Of a DNA stretch of 50,476 nucleotides, positions 16,419 through 24,915 are shown in pieces. The translations under genes were made by a program, and so were the position numbers. Origin of the DNA: Christensenellaceae bacterium OttesenSCG-928-K19. Its GTDB lineage: Bacteria > Bacillota > Clostridia > Christensenellales > Christensenellaceae. How positions within the stretch are numbered: position 1 is the stretch's first letter; each line of letters starts with the position of its first letter. The DNA is taken from the NCBI GenBank assembly GCA_030266015.1, contig JAJDHD010000016.1:1-50476 (forward strand). Reading direction: 5' to 3'. The notes beneath the pieces are model-generated. The model had not been told where the DNA came from. It ran no database searches and saw nothing but the letters and a program-made list of their open reading frames with translations.

Positions 16419-18563
16419 GTGACCGACTACTACAAGGATTTTTTGCGGCGGCATAAACTGGAATATGACGCTGATGTGGACAAGGCTTTTGATTTGGCGG
16501 AAAAGGCGCATGGTGAGCAACTTCGCCATTCTGGTGAGCCCTTTTTTTCACATCCCCTTGCGGTTTCGGATATCATTGCAGATCTTGGCCTGGACAATAC
16601 AACGATCATTGCGGGAATATTGCATGATGTTGTAGAAGATACACCCCTTACAATTGAAGATATCGAACGTGAGTTTTCACCGGAAATTGCAAAGCTTGTG
16701 GATGGTGTCACAAAGCTCAAAAATTATGAATTTCAATCTAAAGAAGAGCAACAGTCCGAATCGTTGCGGAAAATGTTTTTGGCAATGGCCAGCGACATCC
16801 GCGTTGTTATTATTAAGCTGGCGGACCGATTGCATAATATGCGGACGCTGAAATATCAATCGGAGAACAAACAGATTGAAAAGGCGAAGGAAACGTTAGA
16901 GATTTATGCCCCGTTGGCACATCGTTTGGGTATTAGTACAATAAAATGGGAACTGGAAGACCTTTCGCTTAAATTCTTGCATCCAGACGATTATTTTGAG
17001 ATTGCAAATCAGGTTGCGGCCACGAGGCAAGAACGCGAGGGACAGCTTGCTTCCGTAATACACACATTGGAAGAAAAACTTGCGGAAATGAGGATAAAGG
17101 CGGATATTGAAGGACGGCCCAAGCACATCTACAGTATTTATAAAAAGATGAAAGAGAAGGGCAAATCCTTTGAAGAGGTTTATGACCTCATAGCGATTCG
17201 CATTATTGTGAGCAGTATAAAGGATTGCTATGGCGTGCTTGGCCTGGTGCACACGTTGTGGAAGCCTATTCCCCTGCGGTTTAAGGATTATGTGGCTGTT
17301 CCCAAACAGAACATGTACCAGTCCTTGCATACCACGCTCCTTGGGGAAGACGGTAAACCCTTTGAGGTGCAAATCCGCACATACGAAATGCACCGCACGG
17401 CGGAATATGGTATTGCGGCGCATTGGAAATATAAAGAAGGTAAAGACGGAGACAAGGACATGACATCCAAGCTTGCGTGGCTTCGCGAGCTAATGGAGTG
17501 GCAAAACGACCTGAAGGATTCCAAAGAGTTTATGGAAACACTGAAGATCGATATCTTTTCAGACCATGTGCTTGTGTTCACGCCAAAAGGGGATGTAAAG
17601 GATTTTGTGAATGGTGCAACGCCACTCGATTTTGCATATAGTATTCACAGCGATGTGGGAAATCACTGCGTGGGCGCCCGTATCAATAGCAAGCTGGTGC
17701 CACTTGACTATGAACTGCAGACTGGCGATATTGTGGAGATTATCACATCAAAAAGCTCGCCTGGCCCCAGCCGGGACTGGTTGAAGTTTGCAAAAACCAC
17801 GCAGGCACGTAACAAAATCCGCCAGTGGTTTAAAAAAGAACTGAAGGAAGAAAATATTATCAAGGGCAAAGAAGCCTTTGAAAAAGAGGCCAAGCGGCAG
17901 GGATATCAACCGCATGAGTTGCTGCAACCGGAATGGCTGAGTGTTTTGTTTAAGCGCTTCACACTAAAGACACAGGATGACATGTTTGCCGCGATTGGCT
18001 ATGGGGCGCTCACGGTCAACCAGGTTCTGGGGAAACTCATTGAGCAATACAGGATTGCTAATAATTTGGAAGAGGAAGCGGTGCCGCGGCTGGTGAAGCA
18101 AACGGGCAAAGGCTCGGACGAGGATGTAACAGTAAAGGGTAATAAAGGCATGGTAGTGCGCTTTGCAAAGTGCTGCAATCCTGTTCCGGGGGATGAGATT
18201 GTTGGTTATATTACACGCGGCAGAGGTGTGTGCGTTCATACAAAAGAATGCAAAAATCTTCAGGATATTGGTTTTGAACAGGAACGTCTGATTGGTGTGG
18301 AATGGACGGAGGAAGGCACGTCCAAATATAATGTGGAAGTACAGATTATGGCAGAGGACCGGGCCGGACTCATTGCAGATATTACGCAGGCACTGTATAA
18401 TTCAGGAAGGGATATCACCTATATCAATGCGAATTCAGCAAAAAACGGGATTGCCAATATTTCCTTGCGATCTAACATATCATCTGTCAGCGATTTGCAG
18501 GCTATGATAGAGAAATTGAAAACGTTGAAAGGCGTGACGGATGTCTTCCGGGTTAATTATTGA
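16419..18563 (+). CDS. relA: Bifunctional (p)ppGpp synthetase/hydrolase Rel
   Basis: Makes and degrades the stringent-response alarmone (p)ppGpp. The 714-residue protein has the HD hydrolase domain with H45 and H69-D-x-x-E73-D74, the synthetase domain with RFKD (287-290) and EVQIRT near 315, a TGS domain (about 388-450), a CC motif (FAKCCNPVPGDE, near 583-594) and a C-terminal ACT domain. RFKD, rather than the EXDD form, together with an intact HD site indicates the bifunctional type. The start is GTG at 16419, preceded by AGGGGAAAGGGG. dtd follows after 9 bases. Confidence 0.96.
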   Translation: MTDYYKDFLRRHKLEYDADVDKAFDLAEKAHGEQLRHSGEPFFSHPLAVSDIIADLGLDNTTIIAGILHDVVEDTPLTIEDIEREFSPEIAKLVDGVTKLKNYEFQSKEEQQSESLRKMFLAMASDIRVVIIKLADRLHNMRTLKYQSENKQIEKAKETLEIYAPLAHRLGISTIKWELEDLSLKFLHPDDYFEIANQVAATRQEREGQLASVIHTLEEKLAEMRIKADIEGRPKHIYSIYKKMKEKGKSFEEVYDLIAIRIIVSSIKDCYGVLGLVHTLWKPIPLRFKDYVAVPKQNMYQSLHTTLLGEDGKPFEVQIRTYEMHRTAEYGIAAHWKYKEGKDGDKDMTSKLAWLRELMEWQNDLKDSKEFMETLKIDIFSDHVLVFTPKGDVKDFVNGATPLDFAYSIHSDVGNHCVGARINSKLVPLDYELQTGDIVEIITSKSSPGPSRDWLKFAKTTQARNKIRQWFKKELKEENIIKGKEAFEKEAKRQGYQPHELLQPEWLSVLFKRFTLKTQDDMFAAIGYGALTVNQVLGKLIEQYRIANNLEEEAVPRLVKQTGKGSDEDVTVKGNKGMVVRFAKCCNPVPGDEIVGYITRGRGVCVHTKECKNLQDIGFEQERLIGVEWTEEGTSKYNVEVQIMAEDRAGLIADITQALYNSGRDITYINANSAKNGIANISLRSNISSVSDLQAMIEKLKTLKGVTDVFRVNY

Positions 18564-18572
18564 GGTGGCGCT

Positions 18573-19022
18573 ATGCGGGCAGTAGTGCAACGGGTGAAGA
18601 ACGCAAGTGTTTGTATAGAAGGCAATGAAATTGCGCAAATTGGACACGGACTGTTGGTGCTTGTGGGGCTTGCTGCGGATGATAACCAAAAAGACATGGC
18701 GTATATTGCTGATAAATGCATGAATCTTCGAATTTTTGATGATGCTGAAGGTGTGATGAATCTGTCACTTGCCGAGGTAGGCGCAGAGCTGCTCGTTGTG
18801 TCGCAGTTTACACTTTATGGGGATGTGCGTAAAGGACGACGGCCAAGCTATATAAAAGCCGCGCCGCCAGATGTTGCGAAAAGCATATTTGATGATTGCT
18901 TAGCAGTATTCCGCGAGCGTTGCCCGGTCGTGAAAACAGGACAATTCCAGGCGATGATGGATGTGTCGCTTACAAACGACGGTCCGGTGACAATATTGCT
19001 GGACAGTAAAAAGGAGTTTTGA
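18573..19022 (+). CDS. dtd: D-aminoacyl-tRNA deacylase
   Basis: Removes D-amino acids, and mischarged glycine, from tRNA as a quality-control step. The 149-residue protein has the family motifs SQFTLYGD (about 82-89) and TNDGPVT (about 134-140), which make the cross-subunit active site of the dimer. GAGGTGG lies just before the ATG. The stop (19020-19022) lies two bases before the ATG of the next gene. It is in the conserved rel-dtd pair of Bacillota. Confidence 0.95.
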   Translation: MRAVVQRVKNASVCIEGNEIAQIGHGLLVLVGLAADDNQKDMAYIADKCMNLRIFDDAEGVMNLSLAEVGAELLVVSQFTLYGDVRKGRRPSYIKAAPPDVAKSIFDDCLAVFRERCPVVKTGQFQAMMDVSLTNDGPVTILLDSKKEF

Positions 19023-19024
19023 GA

Positions 19025-19639
19025 ATGAAGATTATTCCGATTGTAACAGGTGCAATTGCGGAAAATACATATATTGCATTTGAAAATGGAACAGACGCGG
19101 CGGTAGTGATAGACCCGGGCGACGAGGCACAGAGCATTATTGATGTGTTGGAAGAAAATGCGGTAAGGCCGGTCTACATCCTGCTGACTCACGGACATTT
19201 TGACCATGTGGGTGCTGTGGAGGAAATACGGAATAAATATGGATGTAAGGTGGCGATTCATAAGACCGATGCAGAAATGTTGACGCAGCCCGCCACTGGA
19301 TTGTTTCAGGCGGTGGCAAGCAATGCGGCATCACCTGCCGATATCCTGCTGGAAGGTGATGAAGTAATTCGTGTAGGGGACATGGAAATATGTGTGATGC
19401 ACACACCGGGTCATACGGGTGGGTGCGTGTGCTACATCATTGGCAATAATATGTTTTCTGGTGATACTCTGTTTATGCAGAGTATAGGACGGACGGATTT
19501 CAGTGAGAGCGATCCTGTGGCAATGCGAGATTCACTAGATAGGTTGAATAACCTGGATATGGATTATAAAGTGTTTCCGGGGCATGGTGCGTCCACAACC
19601 CTTGCGGAAGAGAAGAAATACAATCCATATTTAAGCTGA
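19025..19639 (+). CDS. Metallo-beta-lactamase-fold hydrolase, glyoxalase II-like
   Basis: A 204-residue soluble protein with the metal-binding HGHFDH (56-61), a later MHTPGHTGG, GDTLF and a terminal GHG that complete the two-metal site of glyoxalase II-type enzymes. The substrate cannot be told from sequence; hydroxyacylglutathione or other thioester hydrolysis is the family default, and many small members of this type act on unknown substrates. The ATG at 19025 follows AAGGAG by 8 bases; a TTG two codons earlier is less likely. It sits between dtd and hemZ, a common arrangement in Clostridia. Confidence 0.86.
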   Translation: MKIIPIVTGAIAENTYIAFENGTDAAVVIDPGDEAQSIIDVLEENAVRPVYILLTHGHFDHVGAVEEIRNKYGCKVAIHKTDAEMLTQPATGLFQAVASNAASPADILLEGDEVIRVGDMEICVMHTPGHTGGCVCYIIGNNMFSGDTLFMQSIGRTDFSESDPVAMRDSLDRLNNLDMDYKVFPGHGASTTLAEEKKYNPYLS

Positions 19640-19648
19640 GGTTGCTTT

Positions 19649-21118
19649 ATGTTTGCGCTATATACCGATACGCCACAGTTTTTCAGCGATTTGTGCGACG
19701 AGGTGCGGTTGTTTGAAAATGTGAAACGAATTGAAAAGGTGGGGGTGGATGAGCTCCCAGATGGAAAAGTGCTGCGGCACTTTTTCTTGTGTTCCGGAAG
19801 TACATGGGAATCAAGCTGTCAATATTATGAGGATGGCACCAAAATAACGGAATATATAGATTGGGCGGATGTGCCGGAAGCAAAGGACGCGCTGACTATT
19901 AAAAAGCTGCAAAAACGTCTTGTGAAGAAAACGATTTATGGCTTGATGAAGTCGCTGGCTGGAAGAAGGCCGCCTTGGGGCTCGCTTACAGGAATAAGGC
20001 CTACCAAGCTTTTTCGGGAGCTTGCGCAGCAAAGTGGTGTGGAAACGGCACAGTGCATGTTCCGGGATGAATTTGATGTTTCTGATGAAAAAACTGCTCT
20101 TGCAAAAAGGATTGTGGAAAATCAAAAAATGGTGATGGACTCAGTTGCCGACCATGACATTGATATTTATATCGGTATTCCGTTTTGTGCTTCCAGATGC
20201 AAATATTGTTCTTTTATATCGCGGGATATTGGCAGGGTTCAATCAATGAAACGTGATTATATGGAAAAACTCCTGTTAGAAATTTCTGCGGCAAAGGAAA
20301 TTGTAAAGGATTATACTGTTCGTGCTGTTTATATTGGCGGTGGAACACCGACCTCGCTTGATGCATCTGAGCTAAAGCGGCTGTTGTATACAATAAATAC
20401 TGCATTTGGTGAGGTGGAAGAGTTTACAGTGGAAGCCGGACGGCCGGATACGGTCACAACGGAAAATCTGCAAATGATAAAGGACGCAGGGGCAACGCGA
20501 ATCAGCGTGAATACGCAAACACTGAAACAGCACACGCTTGATTTGATAGGGAGAAAACACAGCGTGCAGGATTTTCTGGATGCTTTTGCGCTTGCGCGCA
20601 ATTTGGGGTTTGATAACATAAATACGGATATTATATTAGGGTTGCCGGAGGAAGGGCCAGAGGACGTGCAAGCTACGTTGGAGGGTGTCTGCGAACTTGC
20701 ACCGGAAAATGTCACTGTGCATACCCTTGCAATCAAAAACTCCTCGGAATTTGCGCTGGAACAAAAAGATAGTATGAAAGACGCGAAGTTGGTAGAAAGC
20801 ATGGTGGAGCAGGCCGAAGCTTTTTTAATAGGTGAGGGATATGAACCCTATTATCTTTACCGGCAAAAATATATGAGCGGAAACCTTGAAAACACAGGAT
20901 ATGCAAAAAACGGTGCTATTTGCCGATACAACATAGATAATATGGAAGAATTGACCAGCATACTTGCGCTGGGGGCGGGTGGCATCTCAAAGCGGATTTT
21001 TGATAGCGAAAAGCGCATAGAGCGCGCGGCAAACGTGAAGGATATTGAGCATTACATACAACGAACAGATGAAATGATTATGCGCAAAAAGGAACTGTTT
21101 GCGGAAATTAGCTTGTGA
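19649..21118 (+). CDS. hemZ: HemZ-type radical SAM protein (coproporphyrinogen dehydrogenase family)
   Basis: Radical SAM enzyme of the HemN/HemW/HemZ group. The 489-residue protein has about 165 residues before the radical SAM domain, as HemZ does, then C180-x3-C184-x2-C187, which binds the 4Fe-4S cluster, and GGGTPTS near 230-236. HemZ is annotated as oxygen-independent coproporphyrinogen III oxidase, but the activity of clostridial members is poorly proven and no other heme gene is in the window. A heme chaperone-like role, as for HemW, is an alternative. The sequence after the stop leads into the strong hisS promoter. Confidence 0.85.
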   Translation: MFALYTDTPQFFSDLCDEVRLFENVKRIEKVGVDELPDGKVLRHFFLCSGSTWESSCQYYEDGTKITEYIDWADVPEAKDALTIKKLQKRLVKKTIYGLMKSLAGRRPPWGSLTGIRPTKLFRELAQQSGVETAQCMFRDEFDVSDEKTALAKRIVENQKMVMDSVADHDIDIYIGIPFCASRCKYCSFISRDIGRVQSMKRDYMEKLLLEISAAKEIVKDYTVRAVYIGGGTPTSLDASELKRLLYTINTAFGEVEEFTVEAGRPDTVTTENLQMIKDAGATRISVNTQTLKQHTLDLIGRKHSVQDFLDAFALARNLGFDNINTDIILGLPEEGPEDVQATLEGVCELAPENVTVHTLAIKNSSEFALEQKDSMKDAKLVESMVEQAEAFLIGEGYEPYYLYRQKYMSGNLENTGYAKNGAICRYNIDNMEELTSILALGAGGISKRIFDSEKRIERAANVKDIEHYIQRTDEMIMRKKELFAEISL

Positions 21119-21146
21119 AAGATTTTGTTTAACACAAGTGCCGTGG

Positions 21147-21175
21147 TTGACAGTAATCTGGCAAAACGATATAAT
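21147..21175 (+). promoter_or_regulatory. Consensus sigma-A promoter for hisS-aspS
   Basis: TTGACA (21147-21152) and TATAAT (21170-21175) with a 17-base spacer: both boxes are exact consensus. The predicted start near 21182 leaves a leader of about 55 bases, too short for a T-box riboswitch. Confidence 0.92.
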
Positions 21176-21192
21176 AATTTGATGGGAAAACG

Positions 21193-21222
21193 CATCCCCA
21201 AGAGGGGATGATTTGCTTTTTT
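21193..21222 (+). promoter_or_regulatory. Hairpin with T tract in the hisS leader
   Basis: CATCCCC (21193-21199) pairs with GGGGATG (21204-21210) around an AAGA loop. A run of six T follows seven bases later (21217-21222), just before the GGAAGGAG ribosome site. The gap between stem and T tract argues against efficient termination; it may stabilise the mRNA or tune initiation. Confidence 0.5.
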
Positions 21223-21236
21223 GGAAGGAGTTTTAC

Positions 21237-22487
21237 TTGGGAATTAAAGCGCCAAAAGGCACAAAGGATATTTTGCCGCAAGACAGCTACAAATGGCAGT
21301 ATATAGAATCGGTGGTGCGGGAGCTTACGGCCCTTTTTGGATATAGGGAGGTGCGTACGCCGGTTTTTGAGCATACTGAGCTTTTTTTGCGCGGAGTGGG
21401 GGATACCACAGATATTGTGCAAAAAGAGATGTATACCTTTGAGGACAAAGGACACAGGTCAATTACGCTGAAGCCGGAAGGGACGGCGGGTGTGGTGCGT
21501 GCTTTTATAGAAAGTGGCATGGCAGGCGGCCCACAGCCCACGAAAATGTATTACCTTTCCACGCCGGTGTTTCGCTACGAGCGTCCGCAATCGGGGAGGC
21601 TACGGGAGCATCACCAGTTTGGCATTGAAGTGTTTGGCGCGCCGGACTCTAGTGTGGACGCAGAGGTGATTTCAGTTGCGCTCAAGCTGTTTGAGCGTTT
21701 GGGAATCGGCAACCTGCGCTTGAATATCAACAGCATCGGTTGCCCGGAGTGCAGACCGGTATACCATGAAAAGCTTAAGGAATTCCTGAGGCAAAATTTT
21801 GGTTCGCTTTGCCCAACCTGTAAAGAAAGATTTGAAAAAAATCCGCTTCGCATTTTGGATTGCAAGGAAGAAGGCTGCAAAGCGCTTGTAAAAGAAGCGC
21901 CGCTTATGGTTGATTTTTTGTGTGAAGAGTGCGAGACGCATTTTGGTCGCCTGAAAGCATATCTTGGTGCTTTGGATATTGCATATAGCATCAACCCATT
22001 CATCGTTCGCGGGCTTGATTATTATACAAAAACGGTTTTTGAGATTATTTCTGATAATATTGGCGCGCAGGGAACAGTGTGTGGTGGCGGCAGGTATGAC
22101 AAGCTGGTGCAGGAGATTGGCGGACCGGATATGGCGGGTATCGGTTTTGGTCTTGGTATAGAACGTCTGCTGCTTGTGCTGGAGCAGGAAGGGATAGAAA
22201 TACCACAGCCCACGGTGACGGAAGTGTATGTTTGTTCACATGGGGAGGCCGCAAGGCTGGAGGCTGCAAAACTTGTGGCGGAGTTGAGGCAGAATGCCAT
22301 AAAGGCTGATATGGATCATGTGGGGCGCAGCATAAAGGCTCAGTTCAAATATGCAGGAAAGCTTGGGGTGCGCAAGGTATTGGTCTTGGGGGAAGAGGAA
22401 TTGGAGAAAAACACCGCTGTATTAAAAAACATGGAAAATGGCGAAGAACTTGTTGTAAATAGGGATGTTATTTTGAAAATGATATAG
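21237..22487 (+). CDS. hisS: Histidyl-tRNA synthetase
   Basis: Class II synthetase charging tRNA-His. The 416-residue protein begins [13 protein letters not shown], the usual HisS start. It has motif 2 with [10 protein letters not shown], the HisA motif [12 protein letters not shown], motif 3 ([10 protein letters not shown]) and a C-terminal anticodon-binding domain. A four-cysteine segment (CPTC and a CKEEGCK pair) lies near 190-220. The start is TTG at 21237, six bases after GGAAGGAG. It is followed 10 bases later by aspS in the conserved hisS-aspS operon of Bacillota. Confidence 0.96.
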   Translation: MGIKAPKGTKDILPQDSYKWQYIESVVRELTALFGYREVRTPVFEHTELFLRGVGDTTDIVQKEMYTFEDKGHRSITLKPEGTAGVVRAFIESGMAGGPQPTKMYYLSTPVFRYERPQSGRLREHHQFGIEVFGAPDSSVDAEVISVALKLFERLGIGNLRLNINSIGCPECRPVYHEKLKEFLRQNFGSLCPTCKERFEKNPLRILDCKEEGCKALVKEAPLMVDFLCEECETHFGRLKAYLGALDIAYSINPFIVRGLDYYTKTVFEIISDNIGAQGTVCGGGRYDKLVQEIGGPDMAGIGFGLGIERLLLVLEQEGIEIPQPTVTEVYVCSHGEAARLEAAKLVAELRQNAIKADMDHVGRSIKAQFKYAGKLGVRKVLVLGEEELEKNTAVLKNMENGEELVVNRDVILKMI

Positions 22488-22497
22488 GAGAGATTGT

Positions 22498-24279
22498 ATG
22501 GGAGAGTTTTTGTCGGATTGGAAAAGAACCGCTCTGTGTGCGGAGTTTACAACAGAAGACGTAGGAAAAGAAGTGACTTTGATGGGGTGGGCGGATACCC
22601 GCCGCGATCTGGGTGCGCTAATTTTCATAGATCTCAGGGACAGGTCTGGAATCATGCAGGTGGTGTTTGACGAATCTTTGTTTAAAGGGGATTTTTCCAA
22701 GGTGGAACGCATCCGCAGCGAATTTGTGCTGGCGGTGAAGGGTAAAATTGTGGAGCGATCGGAAGACACCGTTAACGCAAAGTTGCCTACCGGGTATATT
22801 GAAGTGAAGGTGGAGGAGCTAAAGGTGCTGAGCAAGGCGGAAACACCACCGTTTGAAATTGCAGATGGTGCCAAGGTGCGCGAGGAGTTGCGGCTCAAAT
22901 ACCGTTATCTTGACCTGCGCCGCGCGGAAATGCAAAAGAATCTTATCTTGAGAAACAAAATCGCAAACGCGGCACGTAGCTTTTTGCAAGACAATGGCTT
23001 TCTTGACATAGAAACCCCCATGCTGCAAAAGAGCACGCCGGAGGGGGCACGTGATTACCTTGTGCCTTCGCGTATCCATGCGGGCAGCTTTTACGCACTA
23101 CCGCAATCACCGCAGCTTTTTAAACAAATATTGATGGTTTCGGGATTTGATCGTTATTTCCAGATTACAAAATGCTTTCGTGATGAAGATTTACGTGCGG
23201 ACAGGCAGCCGGAATTCACACAAATCGACATGGAGCTTTCCTTTGTGGAGGCAGACGATGTGATGGAATTGAATGAGCGTCTGATGCAGTATATCTTTAA
23301 AGAAGTGATGAATATAGATATTCAATTGCCGTTAAAGCGGCTTACATATAAAGAGGCGATGGAGCGCTTTGGCAGCGACAAGCCGGACACGCGCTTCGGC
23401 CTGGAGCTGCAAAATGTAAGCGATATTGTGGCGAATACAGAGTTTAAGGTGTTCAGTTCTGTGGTAAAGAATGGCGGCAGTGTACGAGCTATTAACGCAA
23501 AGGGTTGTGCAAATATTTTCGCCAGGCGGGAAATTGATGCGCTTGTCGAGTTTGTAAAGATCTACGGCGCAAAAGGTATGGCATGGATTTCCATTAAAGA
23601 AGACGGGCTGAATTCTCCTATCACCAAGTTTATGACGGATGAAGAAGTGGACGCTATTATGAAGCGCCTTGACGGACAGGTGGGAGATATCCTGTTCTTT
23701 GTGGGCGACAAAAATTCTGTCGTGTTTGATTCGTTAGGCGCGCTTCGCTTGAAACTGGCAGAGCGTCTGGAGCTGATTAAAAAAGACACGTGGGATCTGC
23801 TTTGGGTAACAGAGTTCCCGTTGTTTGAATATGCGGAAGAAGAAAAGCGTTTTGTAGCAAAGCATCATCCGTTTACATCGCCCATGGATGAAGATATCGA
23901 CAAAGTGAAGAGCGATCCGGAAAACGCGCGTGCCAAGGCATATGATATTGTATTAAATGGCAATGAAATCGGCGGTGGCAGCATTAGGATTCACAGCACC
24001 GAATTGCAGGAAAAGATGCTGGAGGCCCTTGGCTTCTCTAAAGAAGAGGCGTGGGAGCGGTTTGGCTTCCTGATGGAAGCATTTAAATATGGAACGCCCC
24101 CGCATGGCGGCCTTGCCTACGGACTGGATAGGCTGGCGATGCTGATGGCGGATATGCCTTCCATTCGAGACGTGATTGCCTTCCCCAAAGTGCAGAATGC
24201 ATCAGACCTGATGACACAGGCGCCAGATATGGTAGATAACAAGCAGCTTAGAGAGTTGCATATTAAAGTGGTAGAGTAA
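22498..24279 (+). CDS. aspS: Aspartyl-tRNA synthetase
   Basis: Class II synthetase charging tRNA-Asp. The 593-residue bacterial-type protein has an N-terminal OB anticodon domain (1-105), motif 2 with CFRDEDLRADRQPEF, an inserted GAD domain (about 290-410) and motif 3 with GLAYGLDRLAML near 535-546. Whether it also charges tRNA-Asn (non-discriminating type) depends on whether gatCAB exists elsewhere and cannot be decided here. AGGAGAG precedes the ATG. The next gene starts seven bases after the stop. Confidence 0.96.
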   Translation: MGEFLSDWKRTALCAEFTTEDVGKEVTLMGWADTRRDLGALIFIDLRDRSGIMQVVFDESLFKGDFSKVERIRSEFVLAVKGKIVERSEDTVNAKLPTGYIEVKVEELKVLSKAETPPFEIADGAKVREELRLKYRYLDLRRAEMQKNLILRNKIANAARSFLQDNGFLDIETPMLQKSTPEGARDYLVPSRIHAGSFYALPQSPQLFKQILMVSGFDRYFQITKCFRDEDLRADRQPEFTQIDMELSFVEADDVMELNERLMQYIFKEVMNIDIQLPLKRLTYKEAMERFGSDKPDTRFGLELQNVSDIVANTEFKVFSSVVKNGGSVRAINAKGCANIFARREIDALVEFVKIYGAKGMAWISIKEDGLNSPITKFMTDEEVDAIMKRLDGQVGDILFFVGDKNSVVFDSLGALRLKLAERLELIKKDTWDLLWVTEFPLFEYAEEEKRFVAKHHPFTSPMDEDIDKVKSDPENARAKAYDIVLNGNEIGGGSIRIHSTELQEKMLEALGFSKEEAWERFGFLMEAFKYGTPPHGGLAYGLDRLAMLMADMPSIRDVIAFPKVQNASDLMTQAPDMVDNKQLRELHIKVVE

Positions 24280-24285
24280 GTTATT

Positions 24286-24729
24286 ATGAAGGAAACAGGG
24301 AAAGTAGTCGAAATTAAGGGAGATACCGCATACTTACTGTTTAACCGTACTTCGATGTGCGCAAAATGCGGGGCGTGTGGTATGGTTGCAGGGCAAAATG
24401 AGATCACGGTACCGACAGAAAATACGCTGCACGCAAAACTTGGTGACAGGGTGGAGCTGGAATTCACATCGAAAAATGCCTTAACTTCTTCCATGATTGC
24501 CTATCTTTTCCCTTTGGCTATGCTGATCCTAGGGGTGTGGATTGGATATTCGGTGCCGCAGACAGTGTTTGAGGTACAGGATGTACTTGCGGCAATTTTA
24601 GGAATTGTTTTTGCGGCGGTATCTTTCGTGGTGCTTCGCTTGCTCAATCCTGTTTTTAAAAAGAAATTCTCGAATGTATACACGATGGTGCGGGTACAGG
24701 AGGAGCAGGAAGAGCTGGAGCAAAAATAA
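24286..24729 (+). CDS. RseC/MucC-like membrane protein (SoxR-reducing system type)
   Basis: A 147-residue protein with an N-terminal domain carrying C25-x2-C28-x2-C31 (MCAKCGACGM), then two membrane segments (about 70-92 and 98-118) and a charged tail. This is the layout of RseC/MucC proteins, which in other bacteria belong to the Rsx/Rnf electron-transfer and SoxR-reducing systems. No rnf or rsx genes are nearby, so its partner is unknown. It directly follows aspS and is probably in that operon. The ribosome binding site is weak. Confidence 0.8.
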   Translation: MKETGKVVEIKGDTAYLLFNRTSMCAKCGACGMVAGQNEITVPTENTLHAKLGDRVELEFTSKNALTSSMIAYLFPLAMLILGVWIGYSVPQTVFEVQDVLAAILGIVFAAVSFVVLRLLNPVFKKKFSNVYTMVRVQEEQEELEQK

Positions 24730-24915
24730 AGCTATCTTGTCTGCAAAGTGTGATAAAAACAGATCTTTTATTGTTGCATATACTACAATGAAAGAATACC
24801 ATGACATCCTTGAAGCATGTGATGGAATGGAAATGGTTTTATCATGTTCACGCGTAAGGCGAAACATATGTGTTTTAATTGAGATACAGTATAAGGACAG
24901 GTTGGCGATAAGTAT

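Noticed and set aside
21119-21236. T-box leader upstream of hisS
   Set aside because: The consensus promoter leaves only about 55 bases of leader and no T-box-like sequence was seen.
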